This document shows, one piece after another, positions 8,654 through 17,436 of a stretch of DNA of 64,000 nt. The stretch is taken from positions 7,992,561 to 8,056,560 of the forward strand of contig AP018180.1 in NCBI GenBank assembly GCA_002368155.1, read 5' to 3'. The notes under the pieces are model-generated. The model searched no databases. It was not told the origin of the DNA and was given only the letters and a program-made list of their open reading frames with translations. The stretch comes from Nostoc carneum NIES-2107 (lineage in GTDB: Bacteria; Cyanobacteriota; Cyanobacteriia; Cyanobacteriales; Nostocaceae). Made by a program: the position numbers and the translations under genes. Numbering within the stretch: position 1 is the first letter of the stretch; every line of letters begins with the position of its first letter.

Positions 8654-8968
8654 TTTTATTTATTGAACTATTTTCGATGATTGCAATATAGAATTGTACT
8701 TTTCTCAGGACGTAAATACTTCTATTTAAATGGTAATATTTTGGATATATTCATATCTCATCTCGACTTTATCCATTTTGATAATATGAGAAGGCAAGAT
8801 GAAGAAAGATAAGTATGGGAAAAGAGAAAATAGCAGAAATCCAATATAGCAACTGCAATCCGTTAGTGCGATCGCCGGTGAGAGTCAACTGCTACACCAT
8901 CCCAAACCTTACAATGCCCTGCCAATTCTCAGTAAAATGAATATAGTCTTGCTCACTGCAAAATTACC

Positions 8969-9517
8969 ATGACCAGAACACTCACCCACTGGACAATTGA
9001 AGACTATCATCGGATGATTGCAAGCGGGTTGCTGGCTGGGCGACAGGTGGAATTGATTGATGGACAGATTGTTGATATGGCTCCAGAACTTCCCATTCAT
9101 CGAGCAACCTATCGGCGAGGAGTAAAGTATCTGGAAGCATTGCTGGGCGAGCGCGCCGTCATCTTTTCGGCAGCACCGATTACATTGCCCAAACATGGTG
9201 AACCCCAACCCGATATTTGCGTTGCTGTTCCTCCAGAATCTCGCTACGATCAACGCCATCCTGAACCAGAGGACATTTATTGGCTGATTGAGGTATCAAA
9301 TTCTACACTGGCTTACGATTTAGACGAGAAAGCCAAGCTCTACGCCAAAAGCGGGATTCAAGATTACTGGGTATTAGATATTGTAAATACTCAGTTGTGG
9401 GTGCATCGAAATCCACATGATGGAAACTATAAATCTGTTGTGCGCGTTTCGACAGGTACGCTAACTCCAGTGGCATTGCCTGGTATAGCGATCGAGGTTG
9501 CTCGTTTTTTGGGCTAG
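8969..9517 (+). CDS. Uma2-family (DUF820) PD-(D/E)XK nuclease
   Basis: A protein of 182 residues, the usual length of this family, which is greatly expanded in cyanobacteria. The restriction-endonuclease-like fold is marked by ELIDGQIVDM, then PDICV, the core WLIEVSNSTL (the E-x-S/K position), and the following AKLYAKSGIQDYWVLD. The cellular role of the family is unknown. It is the only gene read rightwards inside an otherwise leftward block, and so may be a later arrival. No partner gene is adjacent on its strand. Confidence 0.85.
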   Translation: MTRTLTHWTIEDYHRMIASGLLAGRQVELIDGQIVDMAPELPIHRATYRRGVKYLEALLGERAVIFSAAPITLPKHGEPQPDICVAVPPESRYDQRHPEPEDIYWLIEVSNSTLAYDLDEKAKLYAKSGIQDYWVLDIVNTQLWVHRNPHDGNYKSVVRVSTGTLTPVALPGIAIEVARFLG

Positions 9518-9604
9518 TGGTTTGGATTACAAGGGTTTGGGAATTTGGATCTGTTGCTGAATTGCCTATGCGGTGGGGTAGTTCACCTAACCTTGCTATC
9601 CTAA

Positions 9605-11191
9605 TTAACTGCCAAACAAAACCTCCGGCTCTTTAGCCCACCGACTTTTATCAGGTGATGTTGCTGGACGTGCATAAACAGCTTTGTTCTGAATCTCGAT
9701 AATTTTATCTTCCTCTCGAATCATACTGGGAGTGAAATTGTATCGCTGCTCCAAAAAATCCTTCACAGTCACACTCAGAGGTTTTTTACCCAGTTCACAA
9801 GTAGAAAACTCCTGTGTATTTCGATAAAATGCTTCCTGTGCTGTTTTCCTCACCATCATCGCGATTTCAGCAGGAGTAAGTAAGTTCGTCTCCCTCAATA
9901 AACGCAACCAATCTTTTTCACTAAAATCCAGTCCTGGAAAATATTTAGCCAGGTGCAATTTAAATATTTCATACCTGGCCCCAGCATGAGGAAGGTCTAC
10001 AAAAATGATTTCGTCAAAGCGACGTACCAATTCCGGGGGCAGAAATTCCAATCTGTTGACAGTAGCCATCACTAATACTTGCGATGTTCGCTCTTGCATC
10101 CAGGTAAGTAACTTTCCTGCTAGTTGACGAGAGATACCACCATCGCTATCAGAGTCGAAACCAGCAAAACCTTTATCAAAGTCATCAAAATAGAGGACTA
10201 AGCCGTATTCACCATTAGCATCACAAAATTGTAGAAACTCTCGCAAATTCTTCCTCGATTCGTAAGCCGTTGCACCACGTAATCCTGCCCAGTCAACAGC
10301 AACCATTGGTACACCCATTTTCTTAGCTGCCAGTTTTGCACTCAATGATTTTCCTGTTCCTGGTGGCCCCCAAAGAATTATTCCTTTGGGAAATTGGAGA
10401 TTATGTACTCTTGCCTCTGGTTTGAGCAGCACAGCTGCACGCTCTAAGATTTCTTCTAGTAGGTCTAAACCACCAGTCTGCGGCACATCTGGCTCGCTGA
10501 TAAATTCTATACCCTGACGTAAAAACTTGCTATTTTTGTAAGCTAATACTGCATTATTAAGTTCTTCCAAGGTATGAACAAAGCCTGACAACTGAGAAAA
10601 TAGTATTTCCAGTTCACCTATTGGTAAACCCAAGCAGGTTCGGATTAAGGTTTCAAATTGGCGATCGCTATTACTATTCAATTCAACCCGACTCTTAAGT
10701 ATTTCCGTTACGATTTCGCGAACTGCGATCGCGTCTGGAAAGGGGTAGGTGAGGATTGGAACTAAAGGCACTAACAAAAGCGGCAGTTCGATGTAAGTTT
10801 CGCAACATATAAGTAGTTGCTGTCTTTTGTTCGCTGCTAAGTCATAAACTAAATTACTTAGCATTGCCGTTGTTTGTGGTGGGAATAAACCTGTGACAGC
10901 ATCTGGGGAAATTGCACCCTCAAAGACAAATATCCCTGGTGCGTTTAGGTGTTGCAATAACCAAACTAACCCCGATGTACATTCAGCATCAGTCGGGACA
11001 AATCGTATATATTCATCAACTTTTTGTAACTGGGAGTAACCTGAATTCCAGAAATATAAAGGAATTTTCCAAGTTGTGGCTAATTTAGAAAGAAACTTCA
11101 ATACCTTTATCCGTTCGGTAAGTGGAGTTTCTAAAGCAACAACTGCCTGTCCTTGTTCATATAACATGGGTAAATCTTGAAGTTGCAGCAT
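9605..11191 (-). CDS. Ycf46-like AAA+ ATPase
   Basis: A 528-residue AAA+ protein resembling the Ycf46 family of cyanobacteria and plastids. The N-terminal ~230 residues are a poorly kept ATPase-like domain without a P-loop. The C-terminal domain has Walker A GPPGTGKS (275-282), a Walker B written LVLYFDDFDK (about 332-341), sensor 1 TVNRLEFLPPELVRRFDE, and a winged-helix lid. The usual DE of Walker B is DD here, which may lower hydrolysis. Its start overlaps the stop of the upstream nuclease-like gene (TAATG), so the two are translationally coupled. No VirB11 ATPase is seen in the operon; whether this protein replaces it is speculation. Confidence 0.75.
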   Translation of the reverse strand: MLQLQDLPMLYEQGQAVVALETPLTERIKVLKFLSKLATTWKIPLYFWNSGYSQLQKVDEYIRFVPTDAECTSGLVWLLQHLNAPGIFVFEGAISPDAVTGLFPPQTTAMLSNLVYDLAANKRQQLLICCETYIELPLLLVPLVPILTYPFPDAIAVREIVTEILKSRVELNSNSDRQFETLIRTCLGLPIGELEILFSQLSGFVHTLEELNNAVLAYKNSKFLRQGIEFISEPDVPQTGGLDLLEEILERAAVLLKPEARVHNLQFPKGIILWGPPGTGKSLSAKLAAKKMGVPMVAVDWAGLRGATAYESRKNLREFLQFCDANGEYGLVLYFDDFDKGFAGFDSDSDGGISRQLAGKLLTWMQERTSQVLVMATVNRLEFLPPELVRRFDEIIFVDLPHAGARYEIFKLHLAKYFPGLDFSEKDWLRLLRETNLLTPAEIAMMVRKTAQEAFYRNTQEFSTCELGKKPLSVTVKDFLEQRYNFTPSMIREEDKIIEIQNKAVYARPATSPDKSRWAKEPEVLFGS

Positions 11192-12156
11192 TATTGGTAG
11201 AGATAAAGGGGTAAATATGTTTTGCGATAGTCCTCTTTAGCCCATTTTTTCGCCTGTTTGATAGTCCACATAGGTTCAGGCGGCAAATCTGGTATGGGTT
11301 GTAGGCGATTCAAGTAGCTGCGATCGCCTGTCACTTGTGCGATAACTTTGGCGATCGCTTTGCAACAACTGTGGGGATATTTGACAACTTGTTTCTCGCT
11401 AAATCGAATTACTACCCAATTACTGTTGGTAAAAAATTTATTTCTGATGTCGTCTTTACCTTGGTTGATGCAGTGATGAGGTGCTTTAGTATCACCTACA
11501 TAAGGTTCATCAATTTCAATATCAATACTTAAGCTGCTTGGATGTATCAACACAAAATCAGCGGAATAAGGATAAGAAAATTGTGGATTTTCAAATGCTA
11601 CGCCTTGAGTGATAGTTCCAAAAACACGCTGGAGAACTCGATAAAAAGCTTTTTCAGAAACACCTATAGTGGCATTACTTAAACCAATAGGCTGTAAAAT
11701 TTTACCTGTCAGCCAACAACGCAGTTTGTCTTCATGTTGTGATTGATGCAGAATAGCTTCTTTTTCTGTTTGGGTTGATGTTTGATAGTTGGCAATTTTT
11801 TCGTTATTTAATTTGGTATAAGAAATAGTACAAGCACAAAAAATACCTAAGCCAATTAATGCCCAAGCAATTATAACCAACCACAAAGGAGACAGTAGAA
11901 TTAACGAACAGGGTATGATAAATCCAATAGATATAAAAAAGACATATATTAATATGTTTGGTAGCCAATTATTCTGATTAATATAATAATTGTTTTTGAT
12001 TTGAGAATGGTCTTGAGTTGGCTTATAACAAGGATTTTTAAGAGGCGAAATAGAATTTTGAGCCAAAAACTTCAGTATTAAAGGTGGATATAAAATTACT
12101 GGATAAAACTTACTCACAATTTCCAACAAATTTATCTTTGAAATCAAATTGCCCAA
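11191..12156 (-). CDS. Membrane-anchored nuclease-like protein
   Basis: A 321-residue protein with two adjacent transmembrane helices (about 66-89 and 91-112) and a cytoplasmic C-terminal domain. There, YSADFVLIHP, LSIDIEIDEPYVG and the final NWVVIRFSEKQV recall the DUF559/very-short-patch-repair branch of the PD-(D/E)XK fold: D200, E214-x-D216 or E217, and a closing R-F pair. The nuclease assignment is by motif only. It lies between the VirB9-like gene and the AAA+ ATPase and shares one base with the latter, so it probably works with it at the membrane, perhaps on transferred or incoming DNA. Confidence 0.5.
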   Translation of the reverse strand: MGNLISKINLLEIVSKFYPVILYPPLILKFLAQNSISPLKNPCYKPTQDHSQIKNNYYINQNNWLPNILIYVFFISIGFIIPCSLILLSPLWLVIIAWALIGLGIFCACTISYTKLNNEKIANYQTSTQTEKEAILHQSQHEDKLRCWLTGKILQPIGLSNATIGVSEKAFYRVLQRVFGTITQGVAFENPQFSYPYSADFVLIHPSSLSIDIEIDEPYVGDTKAPHHCINQGKDDIRNKFFTNSNWVVIRFSEKQVVKYPHSCCKAIAKVIAQVTGDRSYLNRLQPIPDLPPEPMWTIKQAKKWAKEDYRKTYLPLYLYQ

Positions 12157-12177
12157 TGTGGGTTACTTCAATAATCG

Positions 12178-12927
12178 TTATCGTAATTTAATCTGAGTGG
12201 TCAAAGGAGTTTTCAATTTATCCCTAATACCCAATAATCCTAGTTCGTTCAACACAGAAAGTGATAGCCTAACATTTTGTGCAATTTCAACTAATGATTT
12301 GTCTGTATTGCGAGACAATGCTAAAAATTCTCTAACTTTTGCTACTACTGTGTCTGATGAAGGTGTATAACCTTGACGTATAGCAAAAACTAAACCGCGT
12401 TCAATATCATCTATTGTAGCTTTACGAAAAGACCCAACTTCCAAAGAGTGTTTGGATAGTTCTAATTCTGAAATCGGTATAATGCTTAAACCGCTATACT
12501 GAGGAGAGTTTTCTCCTGGTTGTAGATTGAAGGTATAAAGATGTGATATACCGTTGTTTGTTACAGTCTTGATAAATAAATTGGTAACAGTTGTTGTAGT
12601 TAAATTAGGAAATTTTAATGCTTGTATCCGACGCAAAAATACAGTCATAGCTTGACCTTTTTCTAGAGGTGTATCGGTAGCATAGGTAAAGCAACTAGGA
12701 TCTGCTAAAAAAATTTGAGTAATTCGTTCGTTAACACCAGTAAAATCAATAGCAGTCGCCCTACCAGACCAAACTTTAATATTAATTGCTGAACCTGTAG
12801 CACCTCTGAGTGCCGAACTACTAACTGTTAACATAGCTGGCTGTTGTGCTTGAACCGGAATTGAGCAATAAACTGTCGCCAGTCCAAAAATTATCACAAG
12901 ATATTTATTGAAAACTATCCTATTCAT
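12178..12927 (-). CDS. VirB9/TraK-like outer-membrane core component
   Basis: A protein of 249 residues with a signal peptide (cleavage after about PVQAQ). The mature part starts as a beta-rich domain (INIKVWSGRATAIDFTGVNE, then ITQIFLADPS), which is how TraK/VirB9 N-terminal domains read. The last ~80 residues are helical and may be specific to cyanobacterial systems. It follows the VirB10-like gene by 12 bases. In most systems the order is VirB9 then VirB10; here it is reversed. The assignment rests on position, size and secondary structure, so it is moderate. Confidence 0.6.
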   Translation of the reverse strand: MNRIVFNKYLVIIFGLATVYCSIPVQAQQPAMLTVSSSALRGATGSAINIKVWSGRATAIDFTGVNERITQIFLADPSCFTYATDTPLEKGQAMTVFLRRIQALKFPNLTTTTVTNLFIKTVTNNGISHLYTFNLQPGENSPQYSGLSIIPISELELSKHSLEVGSFRKATIDDIERGLVFAIRQGYTPSSDTVVAKVREFLALSRNTDKSLVEIAQNVRLSLSVLNELGLLGIRDKLKTPLTTQIKLR

Positions 12928-12939
12928 AGCCTCAAAATA

Positions 12940-14520
12940 TTAGCTATCCGCTTCAAAAAACGTATTAAACAAGATAGAGACTTTGGTTCCAGTCGGCACA
13001 ATCGCCACGTTCGGACTGTTCAGAATTTCTTGACTCTCTCTATTTGCGCGTTGAGTTAAACGCTGTGATATTGGCTTGAAAAATCCTTCTAATGCTGCTG
13101 CTAAAATATTAGGATTTGTAGCTTGATTGCTAATTGTTTGACTGTTAAATTCACCGTGAGAAATTATGGTTGAAGATAGAGTTTGGGTTTGATTAAAAAT
13201 TTCCCCTGAACGGACAGCAGCACCAAGCAAGCCAATTAAGATATCTTGCTGTGCAATCGCCGCACCTTTATCTTCTATTGATTTTGCAATTAGAGGTCGG
13301 TTGTTTTCTCCCTGAATTATAATCGTGTCTTTGGGAATTATTTTTTGCCTAATCTGACCAACAGTATCGCTATAAACAATCGCAACAACACTCTGCTTCA
13401 CAATGTTGTGAGCTTTAGAAACCGAATCAACTTCTGTAATTAAAATCGTTCCTTTTTGCAATACTACTCGCTTATCGGTCGATAAAACATCTTGCTGTAA
13501 TTCCACCGCATAGCGCCCTTGATTTTTATCTGATTCTGTCCAAATAATTGGCAATAACATCTTGGCTGCGGCGGTTGTACCTATTGGAACTCGTCGTGGT
13601 GAAGATGTAACAGCAAAGCCATTATTTTGAGAATCGTAGCGAGTGCGATTTAAAATTCCCCACTCTCCGGGTGTTTGCATCTGCTCCCTATCAGTTGTTT
13701 GCTGACTCCCATCACTAGCGATCGCAACTGGAGAAATTGCAGCAGTTTTTCTATTGCCAGATCCAGCCTCGGAAGTAAAAGTAATAGCAGATGAATTTGC
13801 AGCTACTTGATTGAAATTTTTTCTATTAGGTTTTAATTCATCGGGTAAAGTCTGCTGCTCCAAAGGCTGATTCTCTGTCATCAAGTGGTTACTGACTACT
13901 GTCGTTTGCTGCCCCAACGTAGCAAGTTCATGCCAGCGAACAATAGGGTCAACTGATTTTACAGATTTAGGAGTAGCCACAATTTTTGGTTGCAGTGTAG
14001 GTATTGGTACTCTTTCCCTGATAATTCTGGGTGGCGATGTAATTGTTTGGCGAATAATTCTTGGTGATGGCGGCCTGATGCTCCTAGTCGTAGATGAAGG
14101 CTGAGAAATAATAGAGCGTTGCGGTGATGGAGGTGATTGCTTTTGGGGTTGGTTAGCAGTTCGACTAGCTTGGTTTCGCAACGCTAGTTCTGCTTTCAAA
14201 CGACTGGCTTCATCACTTTCACCTTCTGCAACAGATGGTAGTGCCTGTGTGGGAGTAACTTGAGGTTTGGCTATTGGTTTAGCAGCGAACAAAAGCGACC
14301 ACAACATCCAGCCAAAACCCATGACTCCACCAACTAATAAAGCCGCGATCGCCCCACGAATTAATGGATTTTCGCTAGTCTCAGATGATTCGCTTGGCTC
14401 TGCATCTTGCTGAATCAAAAACTCTCGGTCAATCAAAGCTGCTTGTTCAGGCCGATATCCAGATATTTCTAGTTCTTCCTCTGGCGTTAATTCTGATTCT
14501 AATATTTCTTGCTTATTCAT
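12940..14520 (-). CDS. VirB10/TraB-like scaffold of the type IV secretion core
   Basis: This protein spans from inner to outer membrane. It has an acidic cytoplasmic start, one transmembrane helix at about residues 56-78 (IAALLVGGVMGFGWMLWSLL), a long proline/serine/arginine-rich periplasmic stretch (about 95-200), and a C-terminal beta domain. That domain carries features of VirB10/TraB, including GTILITEVDS, IIIQGENNRPLIA and the closing VAIVPTGTKVSILF. I chose the ATG at 14520, which starts 14 bases after the previous stop; a TTG at 14550 would add ten residues and overlap the VirB8-like gene. Its length is normal for TraB-type members. Confidence 0.8.
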   Translation of the reverse strand: MNKQEILESELTPEEELEISGYRPEQAALIDREFLIQQDAEPSESSETSENPLIRGAIAALLVGGVMGFGWMLWSLLFAAKPIAKPQVTPTQALPSVAEGESDEASRLKAELALRNQASRTANQPQKQSPPSPQRSIISQPSSTTRSIRPPSPRIIRQTITSPPRIIRERVPIPTLQPKIVATPKSVKSVDPIVRWHELATLGQQTTVVSNHLMTENQPLEQQTLPDELKPNRKNFNQVAANSSAITFTSEAGSGNRKTAAISPVAIASDGSQQTTDREQMQTPGEWGILNRTRYDSQNNGFAVTSSPRRVPIGTTAAAKMLLPIIWTESDKNQGRYAVELQQDVLSTDKRVVLQKGTILITEVDSVSKAHNIVKQSVVAIVYSDTVGQIRQKIIPKDTIIIQGENNRPLIAKSIEDKGAAIAQQDILIGLLGAAVRSGEIFNQTQTLSSTIISHGEFNSQTISNQATNPNILAAALEGFFKPISQRLTQRANRESQEILNSPNVAIVPTGTKVSILFNTFFEADS

Positions 14521-14533
14521 AGAAAATATTTTT

Positions 14534-15307
14534 CTATCTCTTAAGTACAAATTCTGAGATTTTAGTTATTTCTAAACCTCCACTTCTGATTTCGTATAAT
14601 TGCCTCTCAAGCGCCGAAGGATCATTTTCTGGGGGTTGAGGAATATCTACAGCTTGAATAGTAAAAGTGCGATTAAAAGCAATTTCCTCATCAGTACCAC
14701 CAGAAAGATTTAATAAGACTCGCGTTGCTACCATATCAACTTCCCACTCACCAATTTTTGTTTGTCTGGGCGAGGAGAGATAAGAAATAATAATTTTGGA
14801 GCGAACTTGACCGCTAAACACCTTTGACGGAGTAATATCTGCGAGTGATTCCAGCGCAGCTTGGCGGAATCCTTGTTGTCCAGACTGAATTAAAAATGAA
14901 CCCACATAAGCATTGGTTGTAACGCGCTTACCTTTGCCGATATCTCGTCCTCGATCTAACTCTTGGGTTCCAGGAATCATGCCATTCCAGTTAAAAGTTA
15001 AATCCGCCCATTGTCTAACAGTATTTTTCACAACTTCTGGATGACGGTAGAGATAATCTTGCTCGGAAATTACCAAAGCACGACCATTGACTAACTGTAC
15101 AAAAGTATTTTTTCTGGTTGCAATTTGATTAACTTTGAAACTTAAAAATAACAGAAATAAAAAGCTGATCAGACTAAATATTGTCAGTCCTACAAAACAA
15201 AGAGGTAGGATGTCTTTAGAATCGAGTAACAACTTGCTTCGCTTAACTGGCCTGATCATATTTGCACATTTATCCTTTGAAACACTACATCTTGCAGCGT
15301 TATCCAC
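14534..15307 (-). CDS. VirB8-like inner-membrane assembly factor
   Basis: About 250 residues with one N-terminal membrane helix (LPLCFVGLTIFSLISFLFLL and on) and a periplasmic alpha+beta domain, the layout of VirB8/TraE. The domain contains the long helix FRQAALESLADITPSKVFSG and strands such as EWEVDMVATRVLLNL. It overlaps the end of the VirB6-like gene if the GTG at 15307 is used; an ATG at 15259 is an alternative 16 codons in. The assignment comes from topology and from its place between the VirB6- and VirB10-like genes. Confidence 0.65.
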   Translation of the reverse strand: MDNAARCSVSKDKCANMIRPVKRSKLLLDSKDILPLCFVGLTIFSLISFLFLLFLSFKVNQIATRKNTFVQLVNGRALVISEQDYLYRHPEVVKNTVRQWADLTFNWNGMIPGTQELDRGRDIGKGKRVTTNAYVGSFLIQSGQQGFRQAALESLADITPSKVFSGQVRSKIIISYLSSPRQTKIGEWEVDMVATRVLLNLSGGTDEEIAFNRTFTIQAVDIPQPPENDPSALERQLYEIRSGGLEITKISEFVLKR

Positions 15308-16487
15308 CTCTTCCTATCAGCCCTGTAGCAACTGCGATCGCTCCATCCAATGCAACATTAACCAGGATAGCTGCTCTACTGTTGATTCCCGTATAAAGTG
15401 CGATTCCACCACCACCAGCAATCAACAGTGCTAGTGCTGGGGCAAAGATACTAATAAAGGCTAAAAATGCCAAATCTGAAACACTTTGCGCCCCAGCAGC
15501 CACAATGACAGTTGCAGCCAAACCAACCACAATGTTGTAGCCAAGTTGGACTCCAAACAAAGATATAAAGCCGCTAGCCCAAGCCCATATAGGTCTAGCA
15601 CCAAGTGGAAGCAAACTTAATCCCAGTGCAACAGGTGCAAAAGTAGCAGTCATAATTAATGCTGCTTCTAAAATGTTGACAAAAGCCCATTGAAGAGCAT
15701 AGAGAAAAGTAATTAAAATTAGAGAAATTGAAGCGCTAAAAACAGCTCCTGGATTTTGTACAAAGTCCGTTAATTCAGCTACGGCTTTACGTGCTCCTTC
15801 TAAAATCCCACCATTGTGTTTCTCTGCCTCAGTAATAATTTGCTCTACAATTGGTCTTTTCTCTTGGAGACAATCTGTCAGTGGTTTACCAATTTTCCCT
15901 TGGCATTCAGCATAAATTGTTGACACTTGTGTCTTGACACTTTGAGTAAGTGTTACATCAGATATCGCTTTTTTAAAAGTCGTATCAGCTAGCTGAATAT
16001 TAAGAACACTCACAACTTGATGATGTCCAATATTCCGAACTATCAGAACTGTTTGAGCAAGTAAATAACCATTGCTACCTAAAAATAGAGCAATGATTAA
16101 AGGATAAATTACAGATGCAGCTAATTCCGACCATAAAAACTGCCTTTCTTGATAATCATTAGCCATCTTTATAGCAAGAAAAATGATACTTAAAGCAGCC
16201 AGAGTTGTTCCTAAATTACATAACCCTGCCCACAATGCCCCAGAAGGGTTAATTGCATCTCCCCAAGTCTTATCCCAAGACTCGACTGTTTTTTTGCTGA
16301 GTTCAATACTACTTTTCACCAAACTAATACCTACTGTTGCATCCGAAGCATTATCTGGTGGTGTAACTTGAGCAAAGAAAGGAGTAGGGGCAGGGAAGAG
16401 TGGAGGAGTGGGGGAATAAGGAGCAATTAAGTATTTTTGTATTATACTCATTTTTATTACAGTTTTAAATAAGTGAAGTATGAACAT
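15300..16487 (-). CDS. VirB6/TrbL-like polytopic channel protein
   Basis: A 395-residue membrane protein with about seven hydrophobic segments: one pair near 85-145 and a C-terminal cluster from about 245 to 385, rich in glycine and alanine as in VirB6/TrbL. Between them is a hydrophilic periplasmic loop with two cysteines (YAECQGKIGKPLTDC). Residues 24-44 are proline-rich (SPTPPLFPAPTPFF) and are encoded by a purine-rich tract that looks like repeat DNA, so the true start may lie elsewhere; ATG codons at 16487 and 16451 both lack a good ribosome site. Confidence 0.75.
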   Translation of the reverse strand: MFILHLFKTVIKMSIIQKYLIAPYSPTPPLFPAPTPFFAQVTPPDNASDATVGISLVKSSIELSKKTVESWDKTWGDAINPSGALWAGLCNLGTTLAALSIIFLAIKMANDYQERQFLWSELAASVIYPLIIALFLGSNGYLLAQTVLIVRNIGHHQVVSVLNIQLADTTFKKAISDVTLTQSVKTQVSTIYAECQGKIGKPLTDCLQEKRPIVEQIITEAEKHNGGILEGARKAVAELTDFVQNPGAVFSASISLILITFLYALQWAFVNILEAALIMTATFAPVALGLSLLPLGARPIWAWASGFISLFGVQLGYNIVVGLAATVIVAAGAQSVSDLAFLAFISIFAPALALLIAGGGGIALYTGINSRAAILVNVALDGAIAVATGLIGRGG

Positions 16488-16587
16488 AAAATTATTTAAA
16501 AATCACTATTTATAACCCTGATAAATGGATAATTAATACCAACAAAAATAAATAACTCTTCTCCCACTCTCCTTCTCCTCGACTCCT

Positions 16588-17436
16588 CTACTGACCTAAC
16601 ACAGCACTTCCAGGCATAGTTAGCAATGTACTTTGAGATACAGCGCTATTAGCAGTTGCAATTTTAGTTTGGCGTTCTCCAGTATTAGCAGCATTAAGTT
16701 CTTGTGCAGTTTGAGCAATCAGAGTCATTCCTAATGCTCGGTCTTGTCGTGCTTGGGATGCTTCTTGTAATTGGAGGTGAGCAATGTTTGTGTTGTTTTT
16801 TAGTTGTACAGAAATATTTTGGAGAATCTGCTGCGAAGTATCAGAATGTTGTGAATTATCTGACATTTGAGTTGATTCCAAAGCGGAATTCGCACTTTGC
16901 TCAAGTATTTCTTTTGACTTTTTTTGAGCAGCGTGAGAAAGAGTTTTCGTTTGTGCTACTTCAATAGCTCCTACTCGTTCGCTTTGATTAGCTAAGTCTA
17001 GACGGATAGCATAAGAATTCGTCAGATTGTTTTCAAATTTAGTTCCTGTAGCAGCATCTTCTGGTAAAGAATTAGTCATAATTTGGGTGACGACTTGACC
17101 TAAATCAGGAACTTCAACCGGCCCAAGAGCATTTTTGACAAATTGACTAACACTACCAAATAAGTTGCCCCTGACAAAGGAATTTATATCATTTATAAAG
17201 TCTTTTACTGGATTAGATAAATCTTGGAAATCTGATGTATCAAATTGGGAAATATTGTGATTTTCTTCTGTATGTAACGTGGCAGCAGATACATAACTCA
17301 TAACGGATACGCTTAACGTAAAAAAGGTTATTCCAATTACTGAAATACTTTTTATTCTTTGACTAAATATCCTTAATAACCAGCGATTTTTCTTTTTTGT
17401 ACTCATCTTTTTATGACACATGATTAGCTTTTTCAT
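16588..17436 (-). CDS. VirB5-like secreted pilus-associated protein
   Basis: The N-terminus carries a basic stretch and one hydrophobic segment (SISVIGITFFTLSVSVMSYV) ending in a signal-peptidase-like SAA site. The mature ~220 residues are almost wholly helical, with long coiled-coil-like runs rich in Q, N, A and S, for example around LQEASQARQDRALGM. A helical secreted protein between VirB4 and VirB6 is what VirB5/TrbJ is in other systems. The start is uncertain: the ATG at 17436 overlaps virB4 by 26 bases, and one at 17406 begins just after its stop. Confidence 0.6.
   Translation of the reverse strand: MKKLIMCHKKMSTKKKNRWLLRIFSQRIKSISVIGITFFTLSVSVMSYVSAATLHTEENHNISQFDTSDFQDLSNPVKDFINDINSFVRGNLFGSVSQFVKNALGPVEVPDLGQVVTQIMTNSLPEDAATGTKFENNLTNSYAIRLDLANQSERVGAIEVAQTKTLSHAAQKKSKEILEQSANSALESTQMSDNSQHSDTSQQILQNISVQLKNNTNIAHLQLQEASQARQDRALGMTLIAQTAQELNAANTGERQTKIATANSAVSQSTLLTMPGSAVLGQ

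Noticed and set aside
8815-8938. Short plus-strand frame upstream of the Uma2 gene (about 38 codons)
   Set aside because: No ribosome site, no recognisable pattern, and it crosses a HIP1-like octamer; nothing supports translation.
8909-9259. Minus-strand frame of 116 residues opposite Uma2
   Set aside because: A shadow of the Uma2 gene on the opposite strand with no protein features.
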